From HXMU1428-3 sp965215715 (GTDB lineage: Bacteria; Pseudomonadota; Alphaproteobacteria; Rhizobiales; HXMU1428-3): a stretch of 64,000 bases of DNA. The translations under genes and the position numbers were made by a program. Numbering within the stretch: the first letter of the stretch is position 1; every line of letters starts with the position of its first letter. Where the stretch lies: NCBI GenBank assembly GCA_965215715.1, contig OZ244129.1, forward strand, positions 682,001-746,000, given 5' to 3'. The notes under the pieces are model-generated. The model saw nothing but the letters and a program-made list of their open reading frames with translations. It was not told where the DNA came from and did not search any database. Positions 40,604 through 49,489 of the stretch are shown here, piece after piece.

Positions 40604-42064
40604 TTATTGCCCTAAATTGAGTTGTTCACTTTTTGCCCGAAGCTCTTCACTTTGTTTTTGCAACATGTCGGCTCTGGCGATCATTTGCTGGCTTTCTTGC
40701 TGCAACAGTTCACTGCGCTGCTTAAGGGTCTCTTTTTCAAGAAACGCTATGATGTTTTCATCATTGGTGGACAGTTCAGGAAGAAATTTTGGTTCGCGCA
40801 ATTCTGGGTATTTTTGACGTTCTTGAATTTGGATAGAAAAGTGCATCCAGGTCAGGGCCACAGCAATGATCAGGGTAAGCAACATGAAGCAGCTGGTCCA
40901 AACGCCAACAAGGTCATTCATGATGCCAAAGCTAATGGGGAGCACAAAGCCACCTAGCCCGCCCACAAGCCCAACGATGCCGCCAACAGCGCCGACATGA
41001 TTTGGGTAATAAACGGGGATGTGTTTATAAACAGCGGCCTTCCCAAGAGACATGAAAAACCCAAGCACAACGGTTAGGCTGACAAACAACCACAGCGGAA
41101 TTGTCAGATTAAAGTCTATCGGTCCGTTGATACCAGCAACTGTATAATCGGTTGCAGGGTAAGACATGATGAAGGTGCATATAACGCATGTGATGAATGT
41201 CCAATACATCACGGATCTGGCGCCATATTTGTCGCTCATCCAGCCGCCAAGCGCTCTAAAGATGCTGCCTGGCATGGCATAGCAAGCGGCAAGTAAACCG
41301 GCTGTTTTTAAATCAAGCCCATAAGCGCCGACATAATAGCGGGGCAACCATAGAGCCAGTGCGACAAAGGCGCCGAACACAAAGAAATAATAAAGTGAAA
41401 ACCGCCACACTTGCAGTTGCTTTAAAGGTTCAAGCTGTTTTAAAAAGGGGACGTGTTCCACACCCTTGTCTTTGCGCTCCTGCAAAGATGGGTCATCTTT
41501 GGTGAATAGAAAAAAGAGGACCCCGGTGATGGCGATGACCACGGCATAAACTTGGGCCACAGACTGCCAGGCACCGCCTAAAGCGGCCATCAAAATGGGT
41601 GCGCCAAAGTTTGTTACCGCTGCCCCCACATTGCCAGCGCCAAATATGCCAAGGGCTGTTCCTTGCCGTTCTTTAGAATACCAGGTGGACACATATTGGA
41701 TCCCAACGGCAAAGCTGCCTCCGGCAAGACCTACACCGAGTGCTGCAAGCAAAAACATTGGATAAGAGCTCACCAAAGTGAGTAAAAATGTTGTAACCGC
41801 TGTCACCAACATTTGAAGGGTGAAAACAATGCGGCCCCCATATTGGTCGGCCCAGACGCCCAAAAAGATACGGCTAAGGGAGCCGGTTAAAATCGGAGTG
41901 GCAACCAAAATACCAAATTGGGTGTCATTTAATCCCAGTTCTGACTTTATTCTAATGCCAATAATGGAAAAGATGGTCCATACAGCAAAACACACTGTAA
42001 AGGCCAAAGTGCTTGCGCTTAGAGCTTGGATTTGCTCGCCTTGTGTGACGGATCGACTGGTCAT
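40604..42064 (-). CDS. narK1: Nitrate transporter, NarK type I, with coiled-coil tail
   Basis: From the ATG at 42064 the protein has 486 residues; the frame is open to 42106. It is a twelve-helix NNP-family transporter (FAVWTIFSIIGIRIKSELGLN, GVGLAGGSFAVGIQYVSTWY, GLVGGLGGFVLPISFG). Type I members probably import nitrate with protons. The last 50 residues form a cytoplasmic coiled coil (LEKETLKQRSELLQQESQQM) that is uncommon. First gene of narK1K2GHJI, the gene order known from Pseudomonas. A Crp/Fnr-type site lies about 61-74 bp upstream. Confidence 0.92.
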   Translation of the reverse strand: MTSRSVTQGEQIQALSASTLAFTVCFAVWTIFSIIGIRIKSELGLNDTQFGILVATPILTGSLSRIFLGVWADQYGGRIVFTLQMLVTAVTTFLLTLVSSYPMFLLAALGVGLAGGSFAVGIQYVSTWYSKERQGTALGIFGAGNVGAAVTNFGAPILMAALGGAWQSVAQVYAVVIAITGVLFFLFTKDDPSLQERKDKGVEHVPFLKQLEPLKQLQVWRFSLYYFFVFGAFVALALWLPRYYVGAYGLDLKTAGLLAACYAMPGSIFRALGGWMSDKYGARSVMYWTFITCVICTFIMSYPATDYTVAGINGPIDFNLTIPLWLFVSLTVVLGFFMSLGKAAVYKHIPVYYPNHVGAVGGIVGLVGGLGGFVLPISFGIMNDLVGVWTSCFMLLTLIIAVALTWMHFSIQIQERQKYPELREPKFLPELSTNDENIIAFLEKETLKQRSELLQQESQQMIARADMLQKQSEELRAKSEQLNLGQ

Positions 42065-42124
42065 AGCGTTCACTCCGTTTTTTCGATTGCAAAAAAACAG
42101 TGGCACTAACTAAGCTTTTGAGAT

Positions 42125-42138
42125 GTGACCAAGGTCAA
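42125..42138. promoter_or_regulatory. Crp/Fnr-family operator before narK1
   Basis: G-TGAC-CAAG-GTCA-A is a perfect TGAC-N4-GTCA dyad with the spacing of Fnr/Dnr/NarR sites (TTGAT-N4-ATCAA type). Its centre is about 67 bp upstream of the narK1 start, a position suitable for activation. The product of the divergent NIT-Crp/Fnr gene is the obvious candidate to bind it. Confidence 0.7.
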
Positions 42139-42285
42139 AAATTGGAAAAAGTTTTTACACCAGGGGAGCGTCTGTAAATGGTGACTATAACCGATAGGAC
42201 TATACAGATGGCAGCTTATGAAATTTGTAATTAGCAGTTATCTGATTTATAAAAGTATAAATAATAAAATGCTCAGTGGGCCTAC

Positions 42286-43869
42286 ATGAAAGAAGCTCTC
42301 TATATAATTGGTGATGTCATCCATGCTCTGCAAAAAGAGCGAGGATGTAGCGCAATGCTTCTTGGTAGCCATGGTGAGTTATTCTCAGATAGAATTAAAA
42401 GGCAATTTGAGGCCTCAGATGTAACAATAAAAGCTCTTAAAGATAGCTTGGACAATTGGAGAAGCGCTAAATCTTTAGATGAAAAGCAGATAAATAAGCT
42501 TGCAAGCAACCTTGATAATTTTGATGAATTAAAGAGTTTTCGCAAAAAATTAGTTGCTCAAGAGCTGACGACTTCCAAAACCATTGACCATTATTCCCAT
42601 ATGCTCATTGGGCCGTTGTTACAGCAAATGATTGAGATTGCCTTGTTTGCTAAGGGGGTTAATCCTGTATCCGCGAGTGCTTTGAATGCGTTTCTACATT
42701 GGAAAGAGCGTCTTGGGTTAGAGCGTGCTATAGGTCTAAGAGGCTTTATTGCTCATAATTTTCAAAATCCGGAATTTATAGAACGGTTTTTATTTTTACT
42801 CTCAGAACAAAGCAACTATCAACGCACCTATCTGGCGCTCGCCAATGAAACTCAACGGGAATTGGTGCAATCGGTTTTGCAAGATGTCAGAAGTAAGAAA
42901 TTAGAACACCTTCAAGAATTGATGAGCCAATCACCTGAGACACAAGAGTTAATAGACGTTTCTCCTGAAGATTGGTTTGACTTGGTCACTGCCAAAATAG
43001 ATGCCTTGCAAACTGTGATGAACCAACTGATCGATACGCTTTACGAGCCGGCACCTAAAACAACAACCGGTGAGGTTTGCCAAGTTGCAAACAATAACAA
43101 TCAATCCCTGCAAAGCGAATATACCCCGCTGATTAATTCGTTACAGATCTTTTCAGGATTATCTTCTGCTTCCTTAAATGAATTAATGACACATGCCCAA
43201 ATCAGAACAGTCTCTAAGGGTAAGCTGTTGTTTTTAGCTTCAGAACAAGCAAACCGGCTTTATATCATTTTAAAAGGGTGGGTGAAAATCTTTCAAGGCT
43301 CTGTAAAAGGGGATGAAACGGTCTTGCAAATGTTAAGCTCTGGCGATGCGATTATGGAAACAGCTGTGCTTCTTAATCTCAGCTATCCAGTGAGTGCTCA
43401 GATTGCAGAAAATGCGACCATTCTTTCTTTGCCTGCCCCTGTTTTTAGAGAACGGATTAAGCAAGATTCTGATTTGGCAACAAATTTTTTGACGAGTATG
43501 TCATATCGCTCCCAAGGGCTTATAAACAAGATGGCCTTGTCTCGTTTGAAAACAGTTGATGAGCGGGTTGGCTGGTTTTTACTCAAGCTGGCGCTAGAGC
43601 AAGGACACAAAACCAGATATATAGATCTACCTTATGAAAAGTCATTAATCGCTTCTTATCTTGATATGAAGCGCGAAACATTCTCAAGAGCCCTAAAGCG
43701 CTTTAAGCAAAAAGGGTTTAAAATAGAGAATAACCGGGTGATTCTTCCGGCCCTTACTTCCCTTTGTGAGTTTTGCGATCAAAGCTTGGCTGAACAATGC
43801 CCTCGTTTTAATCGTGATGAATGTTGTCATTATGATTTTCTAAAAGAGCTAGAAGTTGTAGAGGCTTAA
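42286..43869 (+). CDS. NIT-domain Crp/Fnr fusion, predicted nitrate-responsive activator
   Basis: A 527-residue protein. Residues about 1-240 form a helical NIT-type nitrate/nitrite-sensing domain (IGDVIHALQKERGCSAML with the family-like LQKERG; later RLGLERAIGLRGF). Residues about 285-400 are a cyclic-nucleotide-binding-type barrel (FLASEQANRLYIILKGWVKIF). About 420-490 is a Crp helix-turn-helix with recognition helix MKRETFSRALKRF, whose E..SR residues read TTGA-type half-sites. The tail has five cysteines within 25 residues (LCEFCDQ, QCPRF, ECCHY), perhaps a metal site. No Fnr-type N-terminal cluster is seen. Position beside narK1 suggests a NarR-like activator. Confidence 0.85.
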   Translation: MKEALYIIGDVIHALQKERGCSAMLLGSHGELFSDRIKRQFEASDVTIKALKDSLDNWRSAKSLDEKQINKLASNLDNFDELKSFRKKLVAQELTTSKTIDHYSHMLIGPLLQQMIEIALFAKGVNPVSASALNAFLHWKERLGLERAIGLRGFIAHNFQNPEFIERFLFLLSEQSNYQRTYLALANETQRELVQSVLQDVRSKKLEHLQELMSQSPETQELIDVSPEDWFDLVTAKIDALQTVMNQLIDTLYEPAPKTTTGEVCQVANNNNQSLQSEYTPLINSLQIFSGLSSASLNELMTHAQIRTVSKGKLLFLASEQANRLYIILKGWVKIFQGSVKGDETVLQMLSSGDAIMETAVLLNLSYPVSAQIAENATILSLPAPVFRERIKQDSDLATNFLTSMSYRSQGLINKMALSRLKTVDERVGWFLLKLALEQGHKTRYIDLPYEKSLIASYLDMKRETFSRALKRFKQKGFKIENNRVILPALTSLCEFCDQSLAEQCPRFNRDECCHYDFLKELEVVEA

Positions 43870-43936
43870 AGTAGTCTAATTGATGTAAGTCTATATAAAG
43901 ACAGCTTTTTCATACATTTTTTCTCTTCCCAGCCAG

Positions 43937-43950
43937 TTGATCTGGATCAC
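43937..43950. promoter_or_regulatory. Fnr box before moeA
   Basis: TTGAT-CTGG-ATCAC matches the Fnr consensus TTGAT-N4-ATCAA in nine of ten defined positions. It lies about 92-105 bp upstream of the moeA start and 68 bp after the NIT-Crp/Fnr stop. It suggests that moeA-nnrS and perhaps the porin gene are induced with the nar operon. Confidence 0.7.
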
Positions 43951-44041
43951 ATTCTCTTCTGCCTGCTTGTGGTTTAATGCGATTCACAATTGTTTTGCCC
44001 CCATAGATAGAAACTGACATGCTTTAAACAGAAGAAATTTC

Positions 44042-45283
44042 ATGATCTCTTACCAAGAAACACAAGCTCTCTTAAAAGACCAGATGCCTTTGGCGCCGCA
44101 TCGGGTTAAAATAGAAAAGGCTTGCGGGTTAATCGCAGCGCAAGATGTGGTCTCTCAGGTTTTTGTCCCCTCATTTCTCAACGCCGCTATGGATGGTTTT
44201 GCTGTTAAAACCACAGATCTTGAGAGCGCTTCATCGACAAACCATGTGACCATCACGGTTATGGGGTGTTCTATGGCGGGGGAGGTTTCTCTTCAGGGAA
44301 AAGGGGGCGCTTGGGAGATAATGACAGGGGCTTATGTGCCTGAGGGTTATGATGCGGTTATAAAGATCGAAGATGTCATCATTGTCAAAAAACATCCCGG
44401 TGGGCGCCCCTTAGAGATTAAAGTAAGCCGGCCGATGGCAAAAATGGAAAACATCCGCAGTGAGGGTGAAGATTTTACACCAAACAAACAGATTTTAAAA
44501 AAGGGGCAAGTGATAACCCCTTCTTCAATTATGGCCTTATCAGCTGTTGGGGAAAGAGAAATCCTTGTTACTCCTAAACCTAATGTCACTGTTTTTAGTA
44601 GCGGTAAAGAAGTGGTGGACCAGCTGGATAAAGAGTTGCTCCCGGGCCAAATCCGAGATGCAAATGGCCCCTTTTTAATGGCGATGCTTAAAGAATGTAA
44701 TTGTAATGCCCGTTATGCGGGGCTGATCAAAGATGATCCAGAAGAGTTTGAGGCAAGGGTTGCTGCCAATTTAAACCGTGCAGATATTTTTATCTCAACC
44801 GGTGCGGTATCAGCTGGGTGTTTTGATTTTATCCCAACTTCTTTGCAAAAATTAGGGGCTGAGATTATTTTTCATAAAGCGGCGATCAGGCCTGGGAAAC
44901 CCATTCTCTATGCGCGGTTTCCCAATGGGACCCATTTTTTCGGATTGCCTGGCAATCCTATATCAGCGATCATCGGGTTTCGTTTTTTTATCTTGTCTTT
45001 GTTGCATCATCTTCAAGGCCATCCTGCAGAACAGCCCTTAAAAGCCAAATTAAACGCCCCTTGTTCAAAACCGCATGATTTGCGTTTTTTTGCCAAAGCA
45101 AAACTGTCTAACACAGAGAATGCAGATCTGGTTGTCGATATTTTACAAGGGCAAGAATCGTTTAAAACCCATTCCTTATTAAGTGCAAATTGTTGGGCCG
45201 TTTTAAAAGAACAGCAAAAAGAGCGGCAAGAGGGAGAGATTGTTGATGTTTACCCTGTGATGCCGGGCGAGCTAAGGTTTTAG
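44042..45283 (+). CDS. moeA: Molybdopterin molybdenumtransferase MoeA
   Basis: Inserts molybdate into adenylated molybdopterin to make Moco, which NarG needs. It has 413 residues. The motifs are AAMDGFAVKTTD, then ISTGAVSAGCFDFIP, RPGKPILYARF and GLPGNPISAI. The loop reads TGAVSAGCFDF instead of the E. coli GGVSVGEADY form; the GAVS version with a conserved final Asp is a known subgroup. It begins the nar-linked plus-strand cluster behind an Fnr box. Confidence 0.93.
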   Translation: MISYQETQALLKDQMPLAPHRVKIEKACGLIAAQDVVSQVFVPSFLNAAMDGFAVKTTDLESASSTNHVTITVMGCSMAGEVSLQGKGGAWEIMTGAYVPEGYDAVIKIEDVIIVKKHPGGRPLEIKVSRPMAKMENIRSEGEDFTPNKQILKKGQVITPSSIMALSAVGEREILVTPKPNVTVFSSGKEVVDQLDKELLPGQIRDANGPFLMAMLKECNCNARYAGLIKDDPEEFEARVAANLNRADIFISTGAVSAGCFDFIPTSLQKLGAEIIFHKAAIRPGKPILYARFPNGTHFFGLPGNPISAIIGFRFFILSLLHHLQGHPAEQPLKAKLNAPCSKPHDLRFFAKAKLSNTENADLVVDILQGQESFKTHSLLSANCWAVLKEQQKERQEGEIVDVYPVMPGELRF

Positions 45284-45296
45284 AAGGGGATAAGCA

Positions 45297-46502
45297 TTGC
45301 GCGATCTAAACCACATGCCAATGGGAGAAAGCCAGAGCTTTTCAATTTTCTCTTATGGATTTCGCCCCTTCTTTTTAGCAAGCAGTGTTTACGCTATCTT
45401 GCCGCTTATCCCATGGATGTTGTATCTAATGGGTGGATTTCAGCCCAGTATTCCTATCACCACTTGGCATGCCCATGAAATGCTTTTTGGGTTTGTTGGC
45501 GCTGGTATTAGCGGGTTCTTGCTAACCTCAATGCCTAAATGGACCAACACGCCGCCCCTTATCGGTAATGGGTTGAAGCAATTTTTTGGGTTGTGGCTTG
45601 CTGGCCGTCTGGCATTTTGGGCGTTTTTGTTTTTTGATCATCCCATTTTTGGTTATTTGCTTTTTGTTGATTTGCTGTTGCCCACGGCGCAAACTTTGCG
45701 CATGCGCAAGCTTCTGGTCAGTACTCAAAACAAACGCAATTATATTTTTATCGCGATTTTAGCATCTCTTGTGATCGCAAATTTGCTGATTATTTTAGAT
45801 CTCAATAACATCACCAGCAATACGGCAAGCCTTGCTGCCATTCTGGCGCCCAATATTATCATGGTTACAATTGCAGTGATCGGGGGCAGGGTTACATCCA
45901 GTTTCACACGGTCCTATTTCCAGCAAACAAACCAATCCATTGAGCTATTAAAATTTCCTGTGCTGGAAAAGACAGCTCTCTATCTGTTGGTTTTAAATGC
46001 CATTGTGGACCTTATCAGTCCTCATAGCACCGCAAGCTATACAGTGGCCATGATCGCCTGCATTGCACATGGTTTGCGATTGCTTTGTTGGAAGAGCTTA
46101 AAAACTTTAAACAACCCGATGGTTTGGATTTTACACTTAGGGTATTTTTGGTTGGTTTTCGCGTTGTTTTTAAAAGCTATGGAGGGGGTTTTTGGATTAC
46201 CAAATAATCTATACCTTCATGCTTTCACACTGGGTTCTGTTGGCACTTATATGCTGGGCATTATGACCAGGGCCGCTCTTGGTCACACGGGGCGAGATTT
46301 AATCGCAACACCGATTATCGTTGTGTCTTATCTGCTGATATCACTGGCTGCCCTGATAAGGATTACCTGCCCGTTTTTTCCAGATTTTTACACAGTCGGC
46401 ATGGGGCTGGCCGGTCTGTTTTGGATTATCTCTTACACGATCTATTTAAGCGAATACGCTCTTATTCTCACAAGCCCACGTGTTGATGGGCAACCTGGTT
46501 AG
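45297..46502 (+). CDS. nnrS: NnrS family membrane protein
   Basis: A 401-residue membrane protein with about twelve helices. The N-terminal FSYGFRPFFLASSVYA and TTWHAHEMLFGFVGAGISGFLLTSMPKWT are the family hallmarks; the His residues probably bind heme or copper. NnrS proteins protect metabolism during nitric-oxide stress in denitrifiers. The start is TTG at 45297, seven bases after an AAGGGGAT element; ATG at 45315 is an alternative. It follows moeA by 13 bp. Confidence 0.92.
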   Translation: MRDLNHMPMGESQSFSIFSYGFRPFFLASSVYAILPLIPWMLYLMGGFQPSIPITTWHAHEMLFGFVGAGISGFLLTSMPKWTNTPPLIGNGLKQFFGLWLAGRLAFWAFLFFDHPIFGYLLFVDLLLPTAQTLRMRKLLVSTQNKRNYIFIAILASLVIANLLIILDLNNITSNTASLAAILAPNIIMVTIAVIGGRVTSSFTRSYFQQTNQSIELLKFPVLEKTALYLLVLNAIVDLISPHSTASYTVAMIACIAHGLRLLCWKSLKTLNNPMVWILHLGYFWLVFALFLKAMEGVFGLPNNLYLHAFTLGSVGTYMLGIMTRAALGHTGRDLIATPIIVVSYLLISLAALIRITCPFFPDFYTVGMGLAGLFWIISYTIYLSEYALILTSPRVDGQPG

Positions 46503-46573
46503 GAGAAGGGCTATGCCGCTTTACGCAAAAGATGATTTTGAATTTAGATTTTTTGAATTTTTCGGAGGGAAAA

Positions 46574-47845
46574 ATGAAATTTAGGACACAAATCTTACTC
46601 AGCTTAACGATAGCTGTTGGACTAATAAGCGGCATGGTTTCAACCGCAACGGCGGGGGATGTTTTTGTTGAAGCGATCAAAAACGGTAAACTCTACATTG
46701 ATGAGCGTTATCGCTATGAATTTGTGGACCAAGAGGGAAAACCCAAATCGGCAAACGCCTCAACGTTGCGCAACCGATTGGGTTTTAAAACAGCCCCCTT
46801 TTATAATTTTATGTTTTTGGTTGAAGTTGAAAACGTCATGAATATTGGCAATGAACAGTTTAACAACACCATCAATGGCAAAATCCAATACCCTGTTGTT
46901 GCTGATGTTGAGTCTGAAGAAATCAATCAACTGTTTTTACAATATAACGGCATCCCTGACACAACTGTCAAAGTTGGTCGCCAGGTCATTGTGATTGATA
47001 ATATGCGTTTTGTTGGTCATGTGGGGTGGCGGCAAAACAATCAAACATTTGATGCTGCTCTTGTTCAAAACAAATCTTTGCCAAACACGACGTTGACGTA
47101 TGCTTATGTTGACCGGGTTAATCGTATTTTTGGCAATGACAGCCCGGTTGGCAACATTGAAACCGAAACGCACATCATCCATGGTGCCACCAAACTGGAT
47201 GGTTTGGGAACGTTAAAGGGGTTTGGTTTTTTGCTAGGCAATGAAACAGACTTTGACAGGCTTTCCTCAGCAACATTTGGCGGCAGCTTTGGGGGCAAAC
47301 AAAACATAATAAACGGTTATGCCTTTCACTATTATGCCGAATATGCCTCTCAAGAAGATTATGATGACAACCCAAACAGCTATCAGGCAGATTATTATCA
47401 TCTGGCTGTTGGTGTTTCAAAATCTGGCTTAAAGGCAACCGTTGGGTATGAGGTTCTTGGCAGTGATAATGGTATAGGTTTTGCCACCCCGCTGGCTACA
47501 GGTCATATTTTTAATGGGTATGCCGACCAGTTCCTTGCTACCCCAGGTAATGGCATTGAAGACCTTTATGTGGATGTTACATACAAAGTCCAGGATATGC
47601 CTTCTCACTTGTCGTTCCTGAATGGTCTTTTGTTAAAAGCTCAATATCACGATTTTCAATCTGAAGTTGGCTCGACTGATTTTGGTTCTGAATTTGATTT
47701 TTATGCCAAGCTTCCCCTTCCAAGAGGGGTTTATGTTGAGGCTAAATATTCCAATTATAATGCCGAGGCTGGCAATGGTTTAAATGCAGGCCAGGGCGGT
47801 GTTGATGTTGAAAAGTTTACGTTTGGTTTGGGGTGGAAGTATTGA
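46574..47845 (+). CDS. Outer-membrane beta-barrel porin, alginate-export-like
   Basis: From the ATG at 46574, after a GGAGGG ribosome-binding site, the protein has 423 residues. Residues 1-27 form a signal peptide (ending STATAG). The rest alternates polar and hydrophobic residues in strand-length segments, with family-like DERYRYEFVDQEGK, STLRNRLGFKTAPF, KVGRQVIVIDNMRFVGHVGWRQNNQTFDAA and the aromatic C-terminus FTFGLGWKY. This resembles the alginate-export/porin family. Its place in the nar block suggests a route for nitrate or nitrite across the outer membrane. That substrate is inference. Confidence 0.8.
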   Translation: MKFRTQILLSLTIAVGLISGMVSTATAGDVFVEAIKNGKLYIDERYRYEFVDQEGKPKSANASTLRNRLGFKTAPFYNFMFLVEVENVMNIGNEQFNNTINGKIQYPVVADVESEEINQLFLQYNGIPDTTVKVGRQVIVIDNMRFVGHVGWRQNNQTFDAALVQNKSLPNTTLTYAYVDRVNRIFGNDSPVGNIETETHIIHGATKLDGLGTLKGFGFLLGNETDFDRLSSATFGGSFGGKQNIINGYAFHYYAEYASQEDYDDNPNSYQADYYHLAVGVSKSGLKATVGYEVLGSDNGIGFATPLATGHIFNGYADQFLATPGNGIEDLYVDVTYKVQDMPSHLSFLNGLLLKAQYHDFQSEVGSTDFGSEFDFYAKLPLPRGVYVEAKYSNYNAEAGNGLNAGQGGVDVEKFTFGLGWKY

Positions 47846-47985
47846 GGTGGTTGTAAAAGTAATCATCGGCATTCTCTGGTCTATCAAGACCCTGATAACA
47901 CTACATGTCGTTCCTCATTCTGGGGCATAAACCTTTAAAGGCCCGATCATGTGTGAGATGGATTTTTAGGGGGGTAATTGTAAAA

Positions 47986-48074
47986 TGGTGCGGGCGGCCG
48001 GACTTGAACCGGCACGATCGTTTCCAATCGAGGGATTTTAAGTCCCTTGTGTCTACCAATTCCACCACGCCCGC
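47986..48074 (-). tRNA. tRNA-Leu (anticodon UAA)
   Basis: Read on the minus strand, the acceptor stem GCGGGCG (48068-48074) pairs with CGCCCGC (47990-47996). The anticodon stem AGGGA/TCCCT encloses CTTAAAA, giving anticodon TAA. A long variable arm marks a type II tRNA, the T arm carries GTTCAAGTC, and CCA is encoded. It ends the nar block and points toward it. Confidence 0.96.
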
Positions 48075-48285
48075 TTAAAGCTTGAAACGTTATATCTGTT
48101 CATATGAGTGGAAGTGAAAGATTGTGTAGCGCTTCATCGCAAAACACGCAAGACCTTATGTGACATGATGAGCAGATTTTTTTGATAAAGATTATAAGAA
48201 AACCATATTTTGAGGATTTAACTTCTCATTGTAAAAAAGAAGTTATATTATGGATAATTAGGTCCTAATTCGGAGAGTTTTGCAT

Positions 48286-48627
48286 ATGCCTTGTTCATAT
48301 CTATCAAAATTTACACTTATATTGGGTTTGATCGTTCCATTTGTATCTAGCACTGCTTTTGTGTCTGATAAGGCAACAGCAAAATCTTATAAGAATGGAT
48401 ATCGCTATTTGCGGATAACGAGCCGTTTTAATCCAAATAAAAAGGTAACAGTTGCTGTGCGTCCTTCAAGAAAGGGGGGCAGAGAAGTCAGGCTACCCAC
48501 CGGTCGTTGGGTCCATTGTGCCCGGAATTGTCGGTGGACTGTGGAAAAAGAGTATCTTGATGTTTTGCGCTTTCAGCAGCACCATTTTGGGCCTGGGTAC
48601 CTTCGATTGAATATTTACTTGGATTAA
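48286..48627 (+). CDS. Small secreted protein of unknown function
   Basis: A 113-residue protein from the ATG at 48286, which has GGAGAG eight bases upstream. A signal peptide covers about residues 1-32 (LILGLIVPFVSSTAFVSDKATA). The mature part is basic and strand-rich with two cysteines (HCARNCRWTVEK) and a closing YLRLNIYLD. The promoter region has TTGTAA and TTATAT-like elements. Family unknown. Confidence 0.6.
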   Translation: MPCSYLSKFTLILGLIVPFVSSTAFVSDKATAKSYKNGYRYLRITSRFNPNKKVTVAVRPSRKGGREVRLPTGRWVHCARNCRWTVEKEYLDVLRFQQHHFGPGYLRLNIYLD

Positions 48628-49489
48628 ACAGTTGTAATCGTTTAGGCCCACATTGAATTAAGTAATGTTTTTTGTAAACGTTGCTTAATCTGTTCTGAAT
48701 ATTTTCTTCATATGTGCATATAAATACCCTGACTTTATATACAAGTAATTGTCAGTGGTGTGTCTTTCTTGTTTCTTGCAAAGAGATTTTGTCTAAATTG
48801 GTTTGTTCTTTGTGGACATTAAATTCGAAAAAGGCGTTGTAAGCTCTTTAAAAGTAAAGTGAAATTTATTTACTCAAACGAGTTGTGAGTAAGTGTACAA
48901 AATTTGTCGCTTTGCATTAGAGGGTGTGCGATATAAGGGTAGACATGCGAAGTGAATGTTATTCTTTTGCAGTTGATTTTTTAAGTGCGGCAAAACTTGC
49001 AAATTAGATTTTAATTGGACCCACTATTCTAGTGAGCACAATTGAATTTAAAATGTATGTTGATTAGGATGTGGTTCTATAAGCTTCAGTAATGGGCTGA
49101 CTGGGATTGGTTAATCGTCAGAAAGCTCAAAACTTTATCAGGGCTGTTATCTTTGATTTTCTGCACTTAAAACAAGAGCGTATCGCCTAAGGTTCATCGT
49201 CGTGGTGTAGATGACTTTAGGATATGTCTATGGTTGCTGATGAGTATTTGTAGCGTTAAAGCGCGGTTTACTGATGGGCCTTCCAAAGATTTATCTGAGA
49301 CGGTCTTGATGCGATTTTTATCTTGGGGTTATGTGAGCGATTCAGATAAGTTACCAAGGTGGTGCATAATTTGGTTCTGGTTTGTGAGAACTTAGAAATA
49401 TGGTTTTGGGGACCTTTTACCTCTTGGTGAAAACAAGATCATAGTGATTGTGCATTAAAGCGGGGAAATTTTTTAAAGGTAGCGCTAAA
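48628..49489. other. Long gene-free region before popZ
   Basis: 862 bp with no protein-like frame on either strand. A hairpin TTAAGTAATGT / ACGTTGCTTAA lies at 48658-48688, partly with G-T pairs, and could end the preceding gene. The rest contains no clear riboswitch or tRNA. A long popZ leader, a small RNA or cell-cycle operators are possible; none is supported directly. Confidence 0.5.
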
